NCBI RefSeq assembly: GCF_002278035.1
Contig: NZ_CP022605.1
Span: 1 to 64,000 of the forward strand
Source of the DNA: Ochrobactrum quorumnocens
GTDB taxonomy: Bacteria > Pseudomonadota > Alphaproteobacteria > Rhizobiales > Rhizobiaceae
DNA: 64,000 nt
Direction: 5' to 3'
Positions 9,556-17,622 of this stretch are shown one piece after another. The stretch's first letter is position 1, and each line of letters begins with the position of its first letter. The notes under the pieces were generated by a model. The model was given only the letters and a program-made list of their open reading frames with translations, was not told the DNA's origin and ran no database searches. Both the position numbers and the translations under genes were made by a program.

Positions 9556-9756
9556 GACTTTACTCTCGATGGAACAGGCCAGAACCTCGCTTTGTCCACC
9601 ACCCGACATACATCCCGAAAATAAAATCGGTGTTCCGAAAAGATGTATCTCTAACAAACAGTCGGAGCAGGATCTCTTTCTTTAAGATAATCGTGCTCTG
9701 GACGCGGTGTACGCTGCAAAAGCCTTCACATGGCCAGGGTCTTAGTGGAATATTGG

Positions 9757-9791
9757 CTGGGTTGCGTTAACGGCGCCTGATCGCAGCCCAG
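9757..9791 (-). terminator. Intra-operon hairpin after the binding-protein gene
   Basis: A 10-bp stem (CTGGGTTGCG with CGCAGCCCAG, one G-T pair) separates the binding-protein stop codon from the permease gene. There is no T-run. Such hairpins usually stabilise the upstream binding-protein mRNA so that it is made in excess over the membrane subunits. Confidence 0.5.
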
Positions 9792-9803
9792 AACGCCTTT
9801 GGA

Positions 9804-10667
9804 TTACGGCTTCCAAAGTGGAATGTTATCGGGAGACGTGCCCCATGACGGCAGCAAATAGGCCTCTTCAAGCTTCTTAAGCGTACCATCCTTGTGCATG
9901 TCTTCGATCAATTGATCGATGATCTTTCCATTTGGTGAACCTTTTGGATAAATGCCTGCTGTCTCGCCACTGGATCTATATTTACCCACCACTGCGAGTC
10001 TGCCATTGGAATTATGCGCCTGACCGAGTGTGATCGATAGATCAGTCATAACGGCATCGACCTTGCCTGCGGCAAGTGCTGTAAACATCGATGCGGTATC
10101 ATCAAAAACGTCCAGACTTGCGACCTTGAGGGTATCTTGGGCGAAAGGAACGAGTGTCGTTCCTGCCTGAGTACCGACTCTGACTGTTTTGATTTCGGCT
10201 TCATTGACAGGTTTGTCAGCACGTGCGGCAACGCCATAGCCCGAATTCATATAAGGCGCAGAAAAGTCGACAACTTTCTTGCGTGGTTCAGTAACGGAGA
10301 TCAGCGCCAGCGCGATGTCATAATCCTTGTTTTGCCCTGCCACGATTGAGTCAAAGGAAGCATTGACGAGCTTTACCTTTTCGAGGCCCAGGCGATGGGC
10401 AAGATTAACCGCCATGCAAAACTCATAGCCATCCTTGATCGTGTCCGGCGTGTCGCCATTGAACTGACCAACCGCAGGCAAATTGATGATTACAGTGAAC
10501 TGGTCTTCTGCTGCAGGATCGATCTTGGCTGTACCCTTTTCGCCGATCAACGGACAGTCGCCATAACCCTCAGTGGCTGCCGATGCTGTGTGGGCATGAG
10601 ACATGACGGCGGCACTTGCAAAAAGTGCTCCGTAAGCGGCTTGTTTGAAGATTGTCTTTATTATCAT
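9804..10667 (-). CDS. Amino acid ABC transporter substrate-binding protein
   Basis: 287-residue periplasmic receptor of the SBP_bac_3 family. A signal peptide covers about residues 1-30 (ending HTASAA). The domain contains GYEFCMAVNLAHRLG, the conserved DIALALISVTEPRKKVVDFS motif that marks the family, and a Cys pair outside the pocket. A strong ribosome site (GAGGGG) lies just upstream of the ATG. It is the receptor for the importer encoded downstream and is co-directional with the aminotransferase gene, 37 bp away. Confidence 0.92.
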   Translation of the reverse strand: MIIKTIFKQAAYGALFASAAVMSHAHTASAATEGYGDCPLIGEKGTAKIDPAAEDQFTVIINLPAVGQFNGDTPDTIKDGYEFCMAVNLAHRLGLEKVKLVNASFDSIVAGQNKDYDIALALISVTEPRKKVVDFSAPYMNSGYGVAARADKPVNEAEIKTVRVGTQAGTTLVPFAQDTLKVASLDVFDDTASMFTALAAGKVDAVMTDLSITLGQAHNSNGRLAVVGKYRSSGETAGIYPKGSPNGKIIDQLIEDMHKDGTLKKLEEAYLLPSWGTSPDNIPLWKP

Positions 10668-10704
10668 GTTCCCCTCTTTTTCCTTTTAAGTTGATGGTTT
10701 AAGG

Positions 10705-11568
10705 CTAAAAAACTGGCTCGCTCCCCGCGCGTGCGAGATCCAGGTAGACTTCCTGCAGGCGACGTGTGACTGTCCCTGGTTTTCCGTCTCCGATCGTATG
10801 ATCTTCGATACCGATAATCGGCGTTACGAAACTCGAAGCGCTTGTCAGAAATGCTTCTTTTGCACCCTTTGCTTCATCGACAGTGAAAAGACGCTCATCG
10901 ATGATGAGGTTCTGCTCTTTGGCGATCTGCAAAACTGCTCGGCGGGTGCATCCCGGCAAAATTGCGGGCGAATTTGGACGAGTAACCAGGACATTATCCT
11001 TGGTGATAATGAAGGCTGTCGATGAGCCTCCTTCGGTAATGAAGCCATCCTCGACGAGCCAGACCTCATGGTAGCCCTTGGCTTTGGCCTGTTTCTTGGC
11101 CAACACCTGAGCCAAAAGCATTACTGTTTTGATATCGCGGCGTGCCCAGCGGGTATCAGTGGCAACGCCAACACGAACGCCATTGAGCACCGATGGAGAG
11201 TTGGCGAGGTTTTTGGCTTGAGTGAGCATAACGAAATTAGGCTTCATGTCGTCAGCGTAAATGAAGTCACGCTCGGCTTCGCCGCGTGTGACCTGCATAT
11301 AAACGACACCTTCGAGCAAAGCATTACGGCGGATTAGCTCTTCCTGAGCTTTGCGAATACCGCTGAGCGATACAGGAAGCGGGATGCCGATTTCCTTCAA
11401 GGACCGTTCAAGACGTGCGAGGTGCAGATCATTATCCACCAGACGTCCATCGAGTACGGCGCTTACTTCATAAATGCCGTCACCAAACAGAAAGCCGCGA
11501 TCAAAAACCGAAACTTTCGCTTCGCCCTCCTCTACGAAGACCCCATTCAAATAAATTACCCTAGCCAA
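10705..11568 (-). CDS. dat: D-amino acid aminotransferase (fold-type IV PLP enzyme)
   Basis: 287-residue class IV aminotransferase that exchanges the amino group of D-amino acids with a 2-oxo acid. Family motifs visible are FDRGFLFGDGIYEV near residues 22-35, the PLP lysine K147 within RRDIKTVMLLAQVLAKK, which resembles Bacillus D-amino acid transaminase, and EGGSSTAFI plus PGCTRR for phosphate and carboxylate contacts. The start is a TTG with GAGGG upstream. It is the first gene of the leftward operon that continues with an amino acid importer and a DmpA-like peptidase, which supports a D-amino acid role. A branched-chain or 4-amino-4-deoxychorismate function is less likely. Confidence 0.88.
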   Translation of the reverse strand: MARVIYLNGVFVEEGEAKVSVFDRGFLFGDGIYEVSAVLDGRLVDNDLHLARLERSLKEIGIPLPVSLSGIRKAQEELIRRNALLEGVVYMQVTRGEAERDFIYADDMKPNFVMLTQAKNLANSPSVLNGVRVGVATDTRWARRDIKTVMLLAQVLAKKQAKAKGYHEVWLVEDGFITEGGSSTAFIITKDNVLVTRPNSPAILPGCTRRAVLQIAKEQNLIIDERLFTVDEAKGAKEAFLTSASSFVTPIIGIEDHTIGDGKPGTVTRRLQEVYLDLARAGSEPVF

Positions 11569-11653
11569 AACACGCCCTCGGACATTTCATCTTTGTTGAG
11601 GAGGACCGTAGGTAAAAAGAATTTGTCGGGCCAATGCTATGTTTTGCAATCAC

Positions 11654-11670
11654 TATGCAAAAATTGCATA
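11654..11670. promoter_or_regulatory. Palindromic operator candidate between the dat operon and its LysR regulator
   Basis: TATGCAAAAATTGCATA is a perfect dyad with 7-bp arms around a 3-base centre, located in the gap between the divergent aminotransferase operon and the LysR gene. It fits the T-N11-A pattern of LysR-type binding sites, and a further half-site (TTTTGCAAT) lies next to it. Binding by the adjacent regulator is inferred. Confidence 0.55.
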
Positions 11671-11857
11671 ACAGGCTTAAAATACTTGGAGCAAAAGTGG
11701 GAACCGCTTTTGCGTATGGAAATGCGCACAAATAAGCTGTTAATGCAGTTCCAACCACTCAAACTAACTGGAACCGTTCTCGCAGTGGCTTAACGCTGTG
11801 AGGCTTTTCCGTCGAATTGCCGTAAAGCAGAAATTAAATTTGCCGGATGGGTCGCAA

Positions 11858-12778
11858 ATGGAACTAAAGTGGCTTGAAGACTTTATTGCGCTGGCAAATA
11901 CGTCAAGCTTTTCGCGCGCCGCTGATACACGTCATGTGACGCAATCCGCATTTTCACGGCGTATTAAGCAACTCGAACTCTGGCTGGGGGTGACGCTTGT
12001 TAATCGGGCAGTTTTTCCCGCAGAGCTTACAAAAGAAGGCGCGACCTTTCTACCTGTTGCACAGGACACGGTGCGGCAGTTTTATAAAACTCGCAAGGCA
12101 CTCCAGCCAAATCGTGAAGTCAAAAATCCGTTTATCACTTTTTCAGCTCTACACACATTAACGGTTACTTTTTTTCCGCAATGGCTCAGGCAGGTGAATG
12201 GAGAAGTTGGTGCCATACGCTCGCGGCTTAGTCCGGATAGAGGAGGGTTTGAAGATAACATCGCAACGCTCACGGAAGGTGAGGTCGACTTCTTCCTTAC
12301 CTACGCGCATTCGTCTGTGCCGATACTCATAGATCCTCATCAATTCCCCTCTATTGTGTTGGGTACAGACAGATTGATACCTGTTTCATGTCCTTCTGAG
12401 ACCGGTCCGGTGCTGGATCATGCGATCGCGAGCGGTGAGGTGTTGCCTTATTTGAGTTACGGTGATTTTTCTTTCTTCGGCGCGGCACTCTCGCAAAAAT
12501 TCTTCTCCGGACCCGATTTTAAAAGACGGGTAATGCACGAGAACACAATCTCCATTGGGCTGAAGGCAATGGCGTTGGCGGGGTGGGGCATGGCGTGGCT
12601 GCCTGAAAGCCTGATTCATGACGAGATGCAACGTGGGGAACTTGTGCGCGCTTCCACTGATAACTACTGGGATCTCACAGTAGAAATCCGCATCTATCGT
12701 CACGACACGCCCCTTCAAAATCACGTTGAACTGTTCTGGGAATATCTATGCACAAAACCTGCGCGTATCTCGAAGTAG
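11858..12778 (+). CDS. LysR-family transcriptional regulator (dat/ABC locus)
   Basis: 306-residue regulator with the N-terminal winged helix-turn-helix (LKWLEDFIALANTSSFSRAA through QSAFSRRIKQLELWLG, residues 3-60) and a C-terminal effector-binding domain. The start at 11858 puts the helix-turn-helix at the normal distance from the N-terminus and has GGATGG upstream; a frame 20 residues longer exists but would be atypical. It is divergent from the D-amino acid aminotransferase operon, the usual arrangement for a LysR protein and its target. Confidence 0.9.
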   Translation: MELKWLEDFIALANTSSFSRAADTRHVTQSAFSRRIKQLELWLGVTLVNRAVFPAELTKEGATFLPVAQDTVRQFYKTRKALQPNREVKNPFITFSALHTLTVTFFPQWLRQVNGEVGAIRSRLSPDRGGFEDNIATLTEGEVDFFLTYAHSSVPILIDPHQFPSIVLGTDRLIPVSCPSETGPVLDHAIASGEVLPYLSYGDFSFFGAALSQKFFSGPDFKRRVMHENTISIGLKAMALAGWGMAWLPESLIHDEMQRGELVRASTDNYWDLTVEIRIYRHDTPLQNHVELFWEYLCTKPARISK

Positions 12779-13063
12779 GGATTTTGATAAGCGTTACCCA
12801 GATACTAAGCCAAAGCGGTCAAGGACTTGGGCGGCTACCGAAGATAAAGCCGAAGCGTTGCAGAATTATGGTCCAAACCAGCTTTACTCCCGGATCCAAG
12901 CTGAATTCGGCAATGATATCATTGCCTCGAACACCTACGCATTGACCTTTTATAGCGTTGTCATCTAAGCAACGCTGCGTTCCTCCGGGGATGGCTGGTG
13001 CTGGAGCGCAAACTGATCATACTTGCCCGAAAGCGCGTATGAAGAAACCACAAGGAGAGCCGC

Positions 13064-13882
13064 GTGAAGGGGAATAACGTTTTTGCTATGCGACATATCT
13101 GGTTGCATGCATTTGTGCTGCTAATCATTTCTATTTCAGAACTGATAGGTATCCAAAAATTATCCATCGGTATTGGTGCTGTCATCTTTTTGCCTATGCT
13201 TTACGCATTTGCTTTAGGTGTCGTATTTAATCCCAACATTCTTAAGGTAACTGGCAAAGTCCTCAAGTCAGATTCAGTTAAGCTTTCCGGGACCATGATC
13301 ACTATTGCCATTATGCCGTTTATTGCCAAGTTTGGTACGACGGTTGGCCCGCAGATTGAGAATATCATTGCTGCCGGTCCCGCTCTGGTTCTACAGGAAA
13401 TTGGCAACTTAGGCACCATTGCAGTGGCCTTCCCGATTGCAGTTTTTGTCCTGCGTATGGGACGCGAAACTGTGGGTGCGACCTATTCCATCGACCGTGA
13501 GCCGAATCTGGCTTTGATCGCCGATAAATACGGCCTTGACAGTCCTGAAGGCGCCGGTGTGATGGGCGTGTATGCGACCGGTACTTTAATTGGCACATTC
13601 GTTTTCGCGCTGCTGCCACCAATCGTTCACAGCTTCGGGCTGTTTGATTTTCGCGCGCTTGCCATGTCATGCGGAGTCGGCTCAGGCAGCATGCTCGCCG
13701 CCTGTACAGGCGGGTTGGTCAACGTTATTCCCGAACAGAAGGATCTGATCCTGGCTTTGGCTGCAGCCAGCAATATTCTCACTTATGCGACGGGCCTTTA
13801 TGTCGGTTTGTTTGTGGCGCTGCCCTTGACGGAATGGCTCTATAAGAAGTGCCGTCCTGAAGAATATCGCGATGCTGCGTAA
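13064..13882 (+). CDS. DUF3100 family membrane protein
   Basis: 272-residue polytopic membrane protein of the uncharacterised DUF3100 family, with about eight hydrophobic segments and conserved stretches GTMITIAIMPFIAKFG and CGVGSGSMLAACTGGL, which look like a transport core. The start is a GTG with AAGGAGAG five bases upstream. The next gene, 12 bp downstream, encodes another small membrane protein, and an M20 aminoacylase follows. This suggests a two-subunit importer for an N-acyl amino acid or related amide, but that is inference. Function in the family is unknown to me. Confidence 0.85.
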   Translation: MKGNNVFAMRHIWLHAFVLLIISISELIGIQKLSIGIGAVIFLPMLYAFALGVVFNPNILKVTGKVLKSDSVKLSGTMITIAIMPFIAKFGTTVGPQIENIIAAGPALVLQEIGNLGTIAVAFPIAVFVLRMGRETVGATYSIDREPNLALIADKYGLDSPEGAGVMGVYATGTLIGTFVFALLPPIVHSFGLFDFRALAMSCGVGSGSMLAACTGGLVNVIPEQKDLILALAAASNILTYATGLYVGLFVALPLTEWLYKKCRPEEYRDAA

Positions 13883-13894
13883 GGGGATGATGAG

Positions 13895-14410
13895 ATGACT
13901 TCCAATTCAATGAAGAATAAAATCGACACTCTTACCCTGTCTGTCGAGACGACTGATGAGCGTAAGATCGATATAGTCGAAAATGCATTGCTGCTTATAA
14001 TCGCCTGTTTTCTCGGGTTGGTTGCCAACTGGATCGGCAGCGGCATTACGCCGGTGCAAGCTCTGCCTGGCATGGCAATCCTTTATGCAGCTTCCATATT
14101 TGGTTTGATACTGGCCCGCTTCATGCCGTTTTATTTGCCAAGCGTTGCCTGGGTTTCGCTCATCGCCATCATCATAACGATTCCGGGCGTACCGGGAGCT
14201 GATTACGTTGTGGCCAAAGTCGCAGACCTGAACTTTCTGGCACTGGCGACGCCGGCACTTGCCTATGGTGGTTTGGCACTGACTCGTAATGAGTTTCAGA
14301 TTGCTCGGCGCTCAGGCTGGAAGATCGTTATCGTCGCTATTTGCGTGATGATCGGAACTTATCTCGGTTCGGTTATTGTCGCTGATCTGACATTGCGTAT
14401 AACAGGTTAA
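13895..14410 (+). CDS. Small membrane protein, partner of the DUF3100 protein
   Basis: 171-residue membrane protein with a short cytoplasmic N-terminus (about 27 residues) and four or five hydrophobic helices (near 30-50, 55-77, 80-100, 110-128 and 145-165). I do not recognise a named family. Its start is 12 bp after the DUF3100 stop, so the two are cotranscribed and probably form one complex. The stop TAA lies 64 bp before the M20 aminoacylase start. Confidence 0.7.
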   Translation: MTSNSMKNKIDTLTLSVETTDERKIDIVENALLLIIACFLGLVANWIGSGITPVQALPGMAILYAASIFGLILARFMPFYLPSVAWVSLIAIIITIPGVPGADYVVAKVADLNFLALATPALAYGGLALTRNEFQIARRSGWKIVIVAICVMIGTYLGSVIVADLTLRITG

Positions 14411-14473
14411 ATGGTTTCCGGGGCAGGTGAACAAACCTGCCCCGGTGCATTGCCTCACATAGGGAATATTCAT

Positions 14474-15634
14474 ATGGTTGGTTTTCTGACAGAAGCCGAT
14501 ATCGTGGAAGCGCTTACATGGCGGCATGATTTGCACCGCCATCCTGAACTGAGCTTCGAGGAAAACCGAACAGCCAGATTCATTGCCGATAAGCTCTTGC
14601 TGTGGGGCTTTGCTGTCAGGACGGGCTATGCACGAACAGGCGTTATTGGTAGCTTGACGCGCGGAACATCCAAGCGCGCCATTGGTATCCGTGCTGATAT
14701 GGATGCATTGCCAATTGTTGAGAAAAGTGGCGTGGCTCACTCCTCGCAGACGACAGGAAAGATGCACGCCTGTGGACATGATGGGCATGTAACGATGGCT
14801 CTCGCCGCAGCCAAGGCAATCAGTGGGCTCGAATTTGACGGCACAGTGCATTTCATCTTTCAGCCAGCAGAAGAAAACGAAGGCGGTGGCCGCGAGATGG
14901 TTCGCGAGGGGCTGTTCACAGATTTTCCCGTTGACGCCATTTATGGTTTGCATAACTGGCCAGCGCTTGATGTCGGTACATGTGTAGCGCGTGACGATGC
15001 CATGATGGCGGCGTTTGGTACGTTTGAGATCGAAGTCATTGGCAAGGGTGCGCACGGAGCAATGCCGCATGAAGGTGCTGACCCAGTGGTTGCGTCAGCT
15101 CAGATCGTCACTGCGTTGCAAACCATTGCCAGTCGTAACGTATCACCGCTTGAATCTGCTGTGGTTTCGGTGACGCAGATACATGGTGGTGATGCGTGGA
15201 ACGTCATCCCCGAGAGCATGATCATCCGTGGAACTACACGCTGGTTTTCCTCTGAAGTTGGGGGCACGATTTCTCGTCGTATGCAAACACTGGCAGCGTC
15301 GATTGCAGAGGGTTTCGGATGTATGGCGCGTCTCACATATGAAGAACGCTATCCATCAACAATCAATACGGCTGAGAATGCTCACAAGATACGTGAACTG
15401 GCCGCTTCGCGTGATCTCGGACTTAAGGTGCTGGATGTGGCGCCAAGTATGGCTGCAGAAGATTTCGCGTTCATGCTTCAGGAAAGGCCGGGTTGTTATT
15501 TCTGGCTTGGCAGCCGCCGCGATGGAGATAATCCGGGCCTGCATTCGCCATATTACGATTTCAACGATGCGCTTTTGCCGATAGGGGCTAATTTCTGGAT
15601 CAAGCTGGTCGCAACTGAACTGTCTCCGGAGTAA
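14474..15634 (+). CDS. M20 family aminoacylase/amidohydrolase
   Basis: 386-residue zinc peptidase of the M20D (aminoacylase, hippurate hydrolase, IAA-amino acid hydrolase) group, removing an acyl group from an N-acyl amino acid. Motifs include WRHDLHRHPELSFEE at the N-terminus, GIRADMDALPI, the metal-binding ACGHDGHVTMAL, and FQPAEENEGGGREM with the catalytic Glu pair. A lid/dimerisation domain inserts around residues 175-290. The ATG at 14474 is chosen over an upstream in-frame ATG because AGGGA precedes it and the family N-terminus begins there. It sits after the DUF3100 pair, which may import its substrate. Confidence 0.92.
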   Translation: MVGFLTEADIVEALTWRHDLHRHPELSFEENRTARFIADKLLLWGFAVRTGYARTGVIGSLTRGTSKRAIGIRADMDALPIVEKSGVAHSSQTTGKMHACGHDGHVTMALAAAKAISGLEFDGTVHFIFQPAEENEGGGREMVREGLFTDFPVDAIYGLHNWPALDVGTCVARDDAMMAAFGTFEIEVIGKGAHGAMPHEGADPVVASAQIVTALQTIASRNVSPLESAVVSVTQIHGGDAWNVIPESMIIRGTTRWFSSEVGGTISRRMQTLAASIAEGFGCMARLTYEERYPSTINTAENAHKIRELAASRDLGLKVLDVAPSMAAEDFAFMLQERPGCYFWLGSRRDGDNPGLHSPYYDFNDALLPIGANFWIKLVATELSPE

Positions 15635-15676
15635 TGATCGTGTTGACCAACGGTGGCTGCTGAGCAACATACCGGT

Positions 15677-16582
15677 ATGCAAACGCTCGACGCTAAAGAA
15701 TTACGTATGTTCATAGCGGTGGTTCGGATCGGTTCGATCCGGGGTGCTGCCGAACACATGAACGTCGCGCCTTCGGTGGTGAGCCGCCAGATTGCGGATA
15801 CAGAACGCAATATCGGCTTGCCGTTGTTTGAACGCAACGCGCGTGGCATGGCTTTGACCGAAGCGGGTGAACTGGTTCTTGAGCATAGCAGGCGGGTTCT
15901 TGAAGAAAGCAGTCTTTTGACGGAGCAATTAGGCCTCCTCAAAGGTGTGCAACAGCGGCGTGTCCGCATCCTGTGCGGAGAGGGGTTTCTGGCCGATGTA
16001 CTTGAGTATGGACTTGGCTCTTTTGTAAAAGTTTACCCCGACGTTCAGTATGATCTGCAACTTGGAAGTACCGAAAGCGTTCTCGACGGTATCGCCAATA
16101 GCGATGCTGATATTGGGATTGCTTATAATCCGCTGATGGATACGCGGGTTCGTTCGCTGGCTATTTCACGGCAGCCGCTGTGTGTGGTGACACCGCCTGA
16201 GCACCCATTGCTGAAAAAAGACCGATTGCATCTTGCTGACTGTGCAGGCTTGCCCAATGCGCTTTTGCGTCCGGGACACGGCATCACCCAATTGGTAACG
16301 CGGGTTGCTGCTGATAGTGGTTTTGCTGTTGCTCCAATGGTGGAAACAACATCAATCGATGTCCTTCGACGGTTTGTCATTGCCGGCCTTGGCATATCTT
16401 TTCTGCCTCGCTTCGCAGTTTCTACTGAACTTGCGCGCGGAGCGGTTGGGGTACGCGAATTGTCGGACCCCCCATTGGCTGAGGCGAGTGCGCATTTGAT
16501 GGTGCGCGCGCGTCGTCGCCTGCCGCTTTCGGTTGAACGTCTTAGCGGTTTCCTCGCTGGCAGCATGGCCGCATTTAGGTAA
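15677..16582 (+). CDS. LysR-family transcriptional regulator
   Basis: About 301 residues, with helix-turn-helix at residues 8-62 (FIAVVRIGSIRGAAEHMNVA through VSRQIADTERNIG) and a substrate-binding domain with CVVTPPEHPLL and GLGISFLPRF. The ATG at 15677 is preferred over a GTG eight codons upstream because it gives a standard LysR N-terminus; neither has a strong ribosome site. It follows the aminoacylase gene by 42 bp on the same strand, so it may be cotranscribed with it and control the cluster between 13 and 19 kb. Confidence 0.85.
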   Translation: MQTLDAKELRMFIAVVRIGSIRGAAEHMNVAPSVVSRQIADTERNIGLPLFERNARGMALTEAGELVLEHSRRVLEESSLLTEQLGLLKGVQQRRVRILCGEGFLADVLEYGLGSFVKVYPDVQYDLQLGSTESVLDGIANSDADIGIAYNPLMDTRVRSLAISRQPLCVVTPPEHPLLKKDRLHLADCAGLPNALLRPGHGITQLVTRVAADSGFAVAPMVETTSIDVLRRFVIAGLGISFLPRFAVSTELARGAVGVRELSDPPLAEASAHLMVRARRRLPLSVERLSGFLAGSMAAFR

Positions 16583-16720
16583 ATAGTTTTTCCACTGTTG
16601 CTTGCCGCGGGACGCTGCGTTGTCCGCAATCCGTCTATGCGCTGTCCCGCATAGGTGCGAGCCTTCTTCCATCGAATTTTGACTGGCTCCGGCTGGTTTG
16701 GTGAAAGATGGAGGTACGGA

Positions 16721-17611
16721 ATGTCGCTACAAGAAAAATCGGTGATTGGCGTTGTGGGCCTCGGCAGTATGGGGCTGGGCATGGCGCAGACGCTAGCGGC
16801 GAAAGGGTTTGCGACGCTGGGTTTTGATTTGTCTGCCGAACGTAAGGCACTGGCGGAAAAGGCGGGTGTAACGCCGTCTGACACGCTGGGCCTCCTGTTT
16901 GAGAAGTCGAACTTTCTTGTTTTCTCCCTACCGACGGCACGCGATGTTGAAAACGTCGTCAATGCGCATAGCCATTTGTTGCGCGGTGCTGATCGCGGTC
17001 GGGTGATCATCATAGACACTTCCACATCCGAACCCGATGTAAGCCGCGCGCTTGCGGCCAAGCTTGATGCCATGGAACATGGGTTCCTTGATGCGCCCGT
17101 CAGCGGTGGACCGGCTGGTGCGGCCTCAGGTAAATTGACCATGATGATTGGTGGCAGCGATGCCAATCTGGCGCTCGCTCAGCCCGTGATCGAAACCATG
17201 GCTGCCAAAGCACTGCATGTCGGCCCAAGCGGTGCAGGTAATGTCGCAAAGCTCGTCAATAATCTGTTGGCGGCCGCGCATATGGTGACCACCAGCGAGG
17301 GGCTGAAACTGGCGCTTGCTGCCGGGATAAGTCCGGAATCCGCATTGCGCGTGCTGAATGCTGCATCAGGGAAGTCTATGATAAGCGAGGTTCATTTCCC
17401 GACCTGGGTAATGAACGAAAGGTTCGACAGCGGCTTTTCGATGGGGCTGATGCGTAAGGATGTTCGTCTTGCACAGGAAATGGCTGCGCGAACTGGTGCG
17501 GGAAACCCGCTGACTTCAGTGGTGGCCAAGCTTTGGGCCGATGCTGATCACCTAAAAGACAGTGACGACTTCACCCGCATGGGTTCGTTTCAGCCTGAAA
17601 CCTCCAAATAA
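16721..17611 (+). CDS. NAD(P)-dependent beta-hydroxyacid dehydrogenase (3-hydroxyisobutyrate dehydrogenase family)
   Basis: 296-residue oxidoreductase. The Rossmann motif GVVGLGSMGLGMAQ lies at the N-terminus, the substrate signature DAPVSGGPAGAASGKLT near residue 125, and the catalytic lysine is in GNVAKLVNN. The strong GGAGGT upstream of the ATG at 16721 fixes the start. Family members oxidise small beta-hydroxyacids such as 3-hydroxyisobutyrate, tartronate semialdehyde or 2-hydroxymethylglutarate, and the exact substrate is not readable. It lies 11 bp before an aldehyde dehydrogenase, so the product is probably an aldehyde oxidised by that neighbour. Confidence 0.9.
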   Translation: MSLQEKSVIGVVGLGSMGLGMAQTLAAKGFATLGFDLSAERKALAEKAGVTPSDTLGLLFEKSNFLVFSLPTARDVENVVNAHSHLLRGADRGRVIIIDTSTSEPDVSRALAAKLDAMEHGFLDAPVSGGPAGAASGKLTMMIGGSDANLALAQPVIETMAAKALHVGPSGAGNVAKLVNNLLAAAHMVTTSEGLKLALAAGISPESALRVLNAASGKSMISEVHFPTWVMNERFDSGFSMGLMRKDVRLAQEMAARTGAGNPLTSVVAKLWADADHLKDSDDFTRMGSFQPETSK

Positions 17612-17622
17612 AGAGCAGCATA

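Noticed and set aside
12726..12968. Small gene between the LysR regulator and the DUF3100 gene
   Set aside because: About 80 codons, overlapping the end of the LysR gene, with no motif or ribosome site. It could be a decayed fragment, but nothing identifies it.
16123..17166. Open frame of about 347 codons on the minus strand
   Set aside because: It runs opposite the LysR and dehydrogenase genes, which have clear motifs. Its translation is low-complexity and Ser/Arg-rich with no domain.
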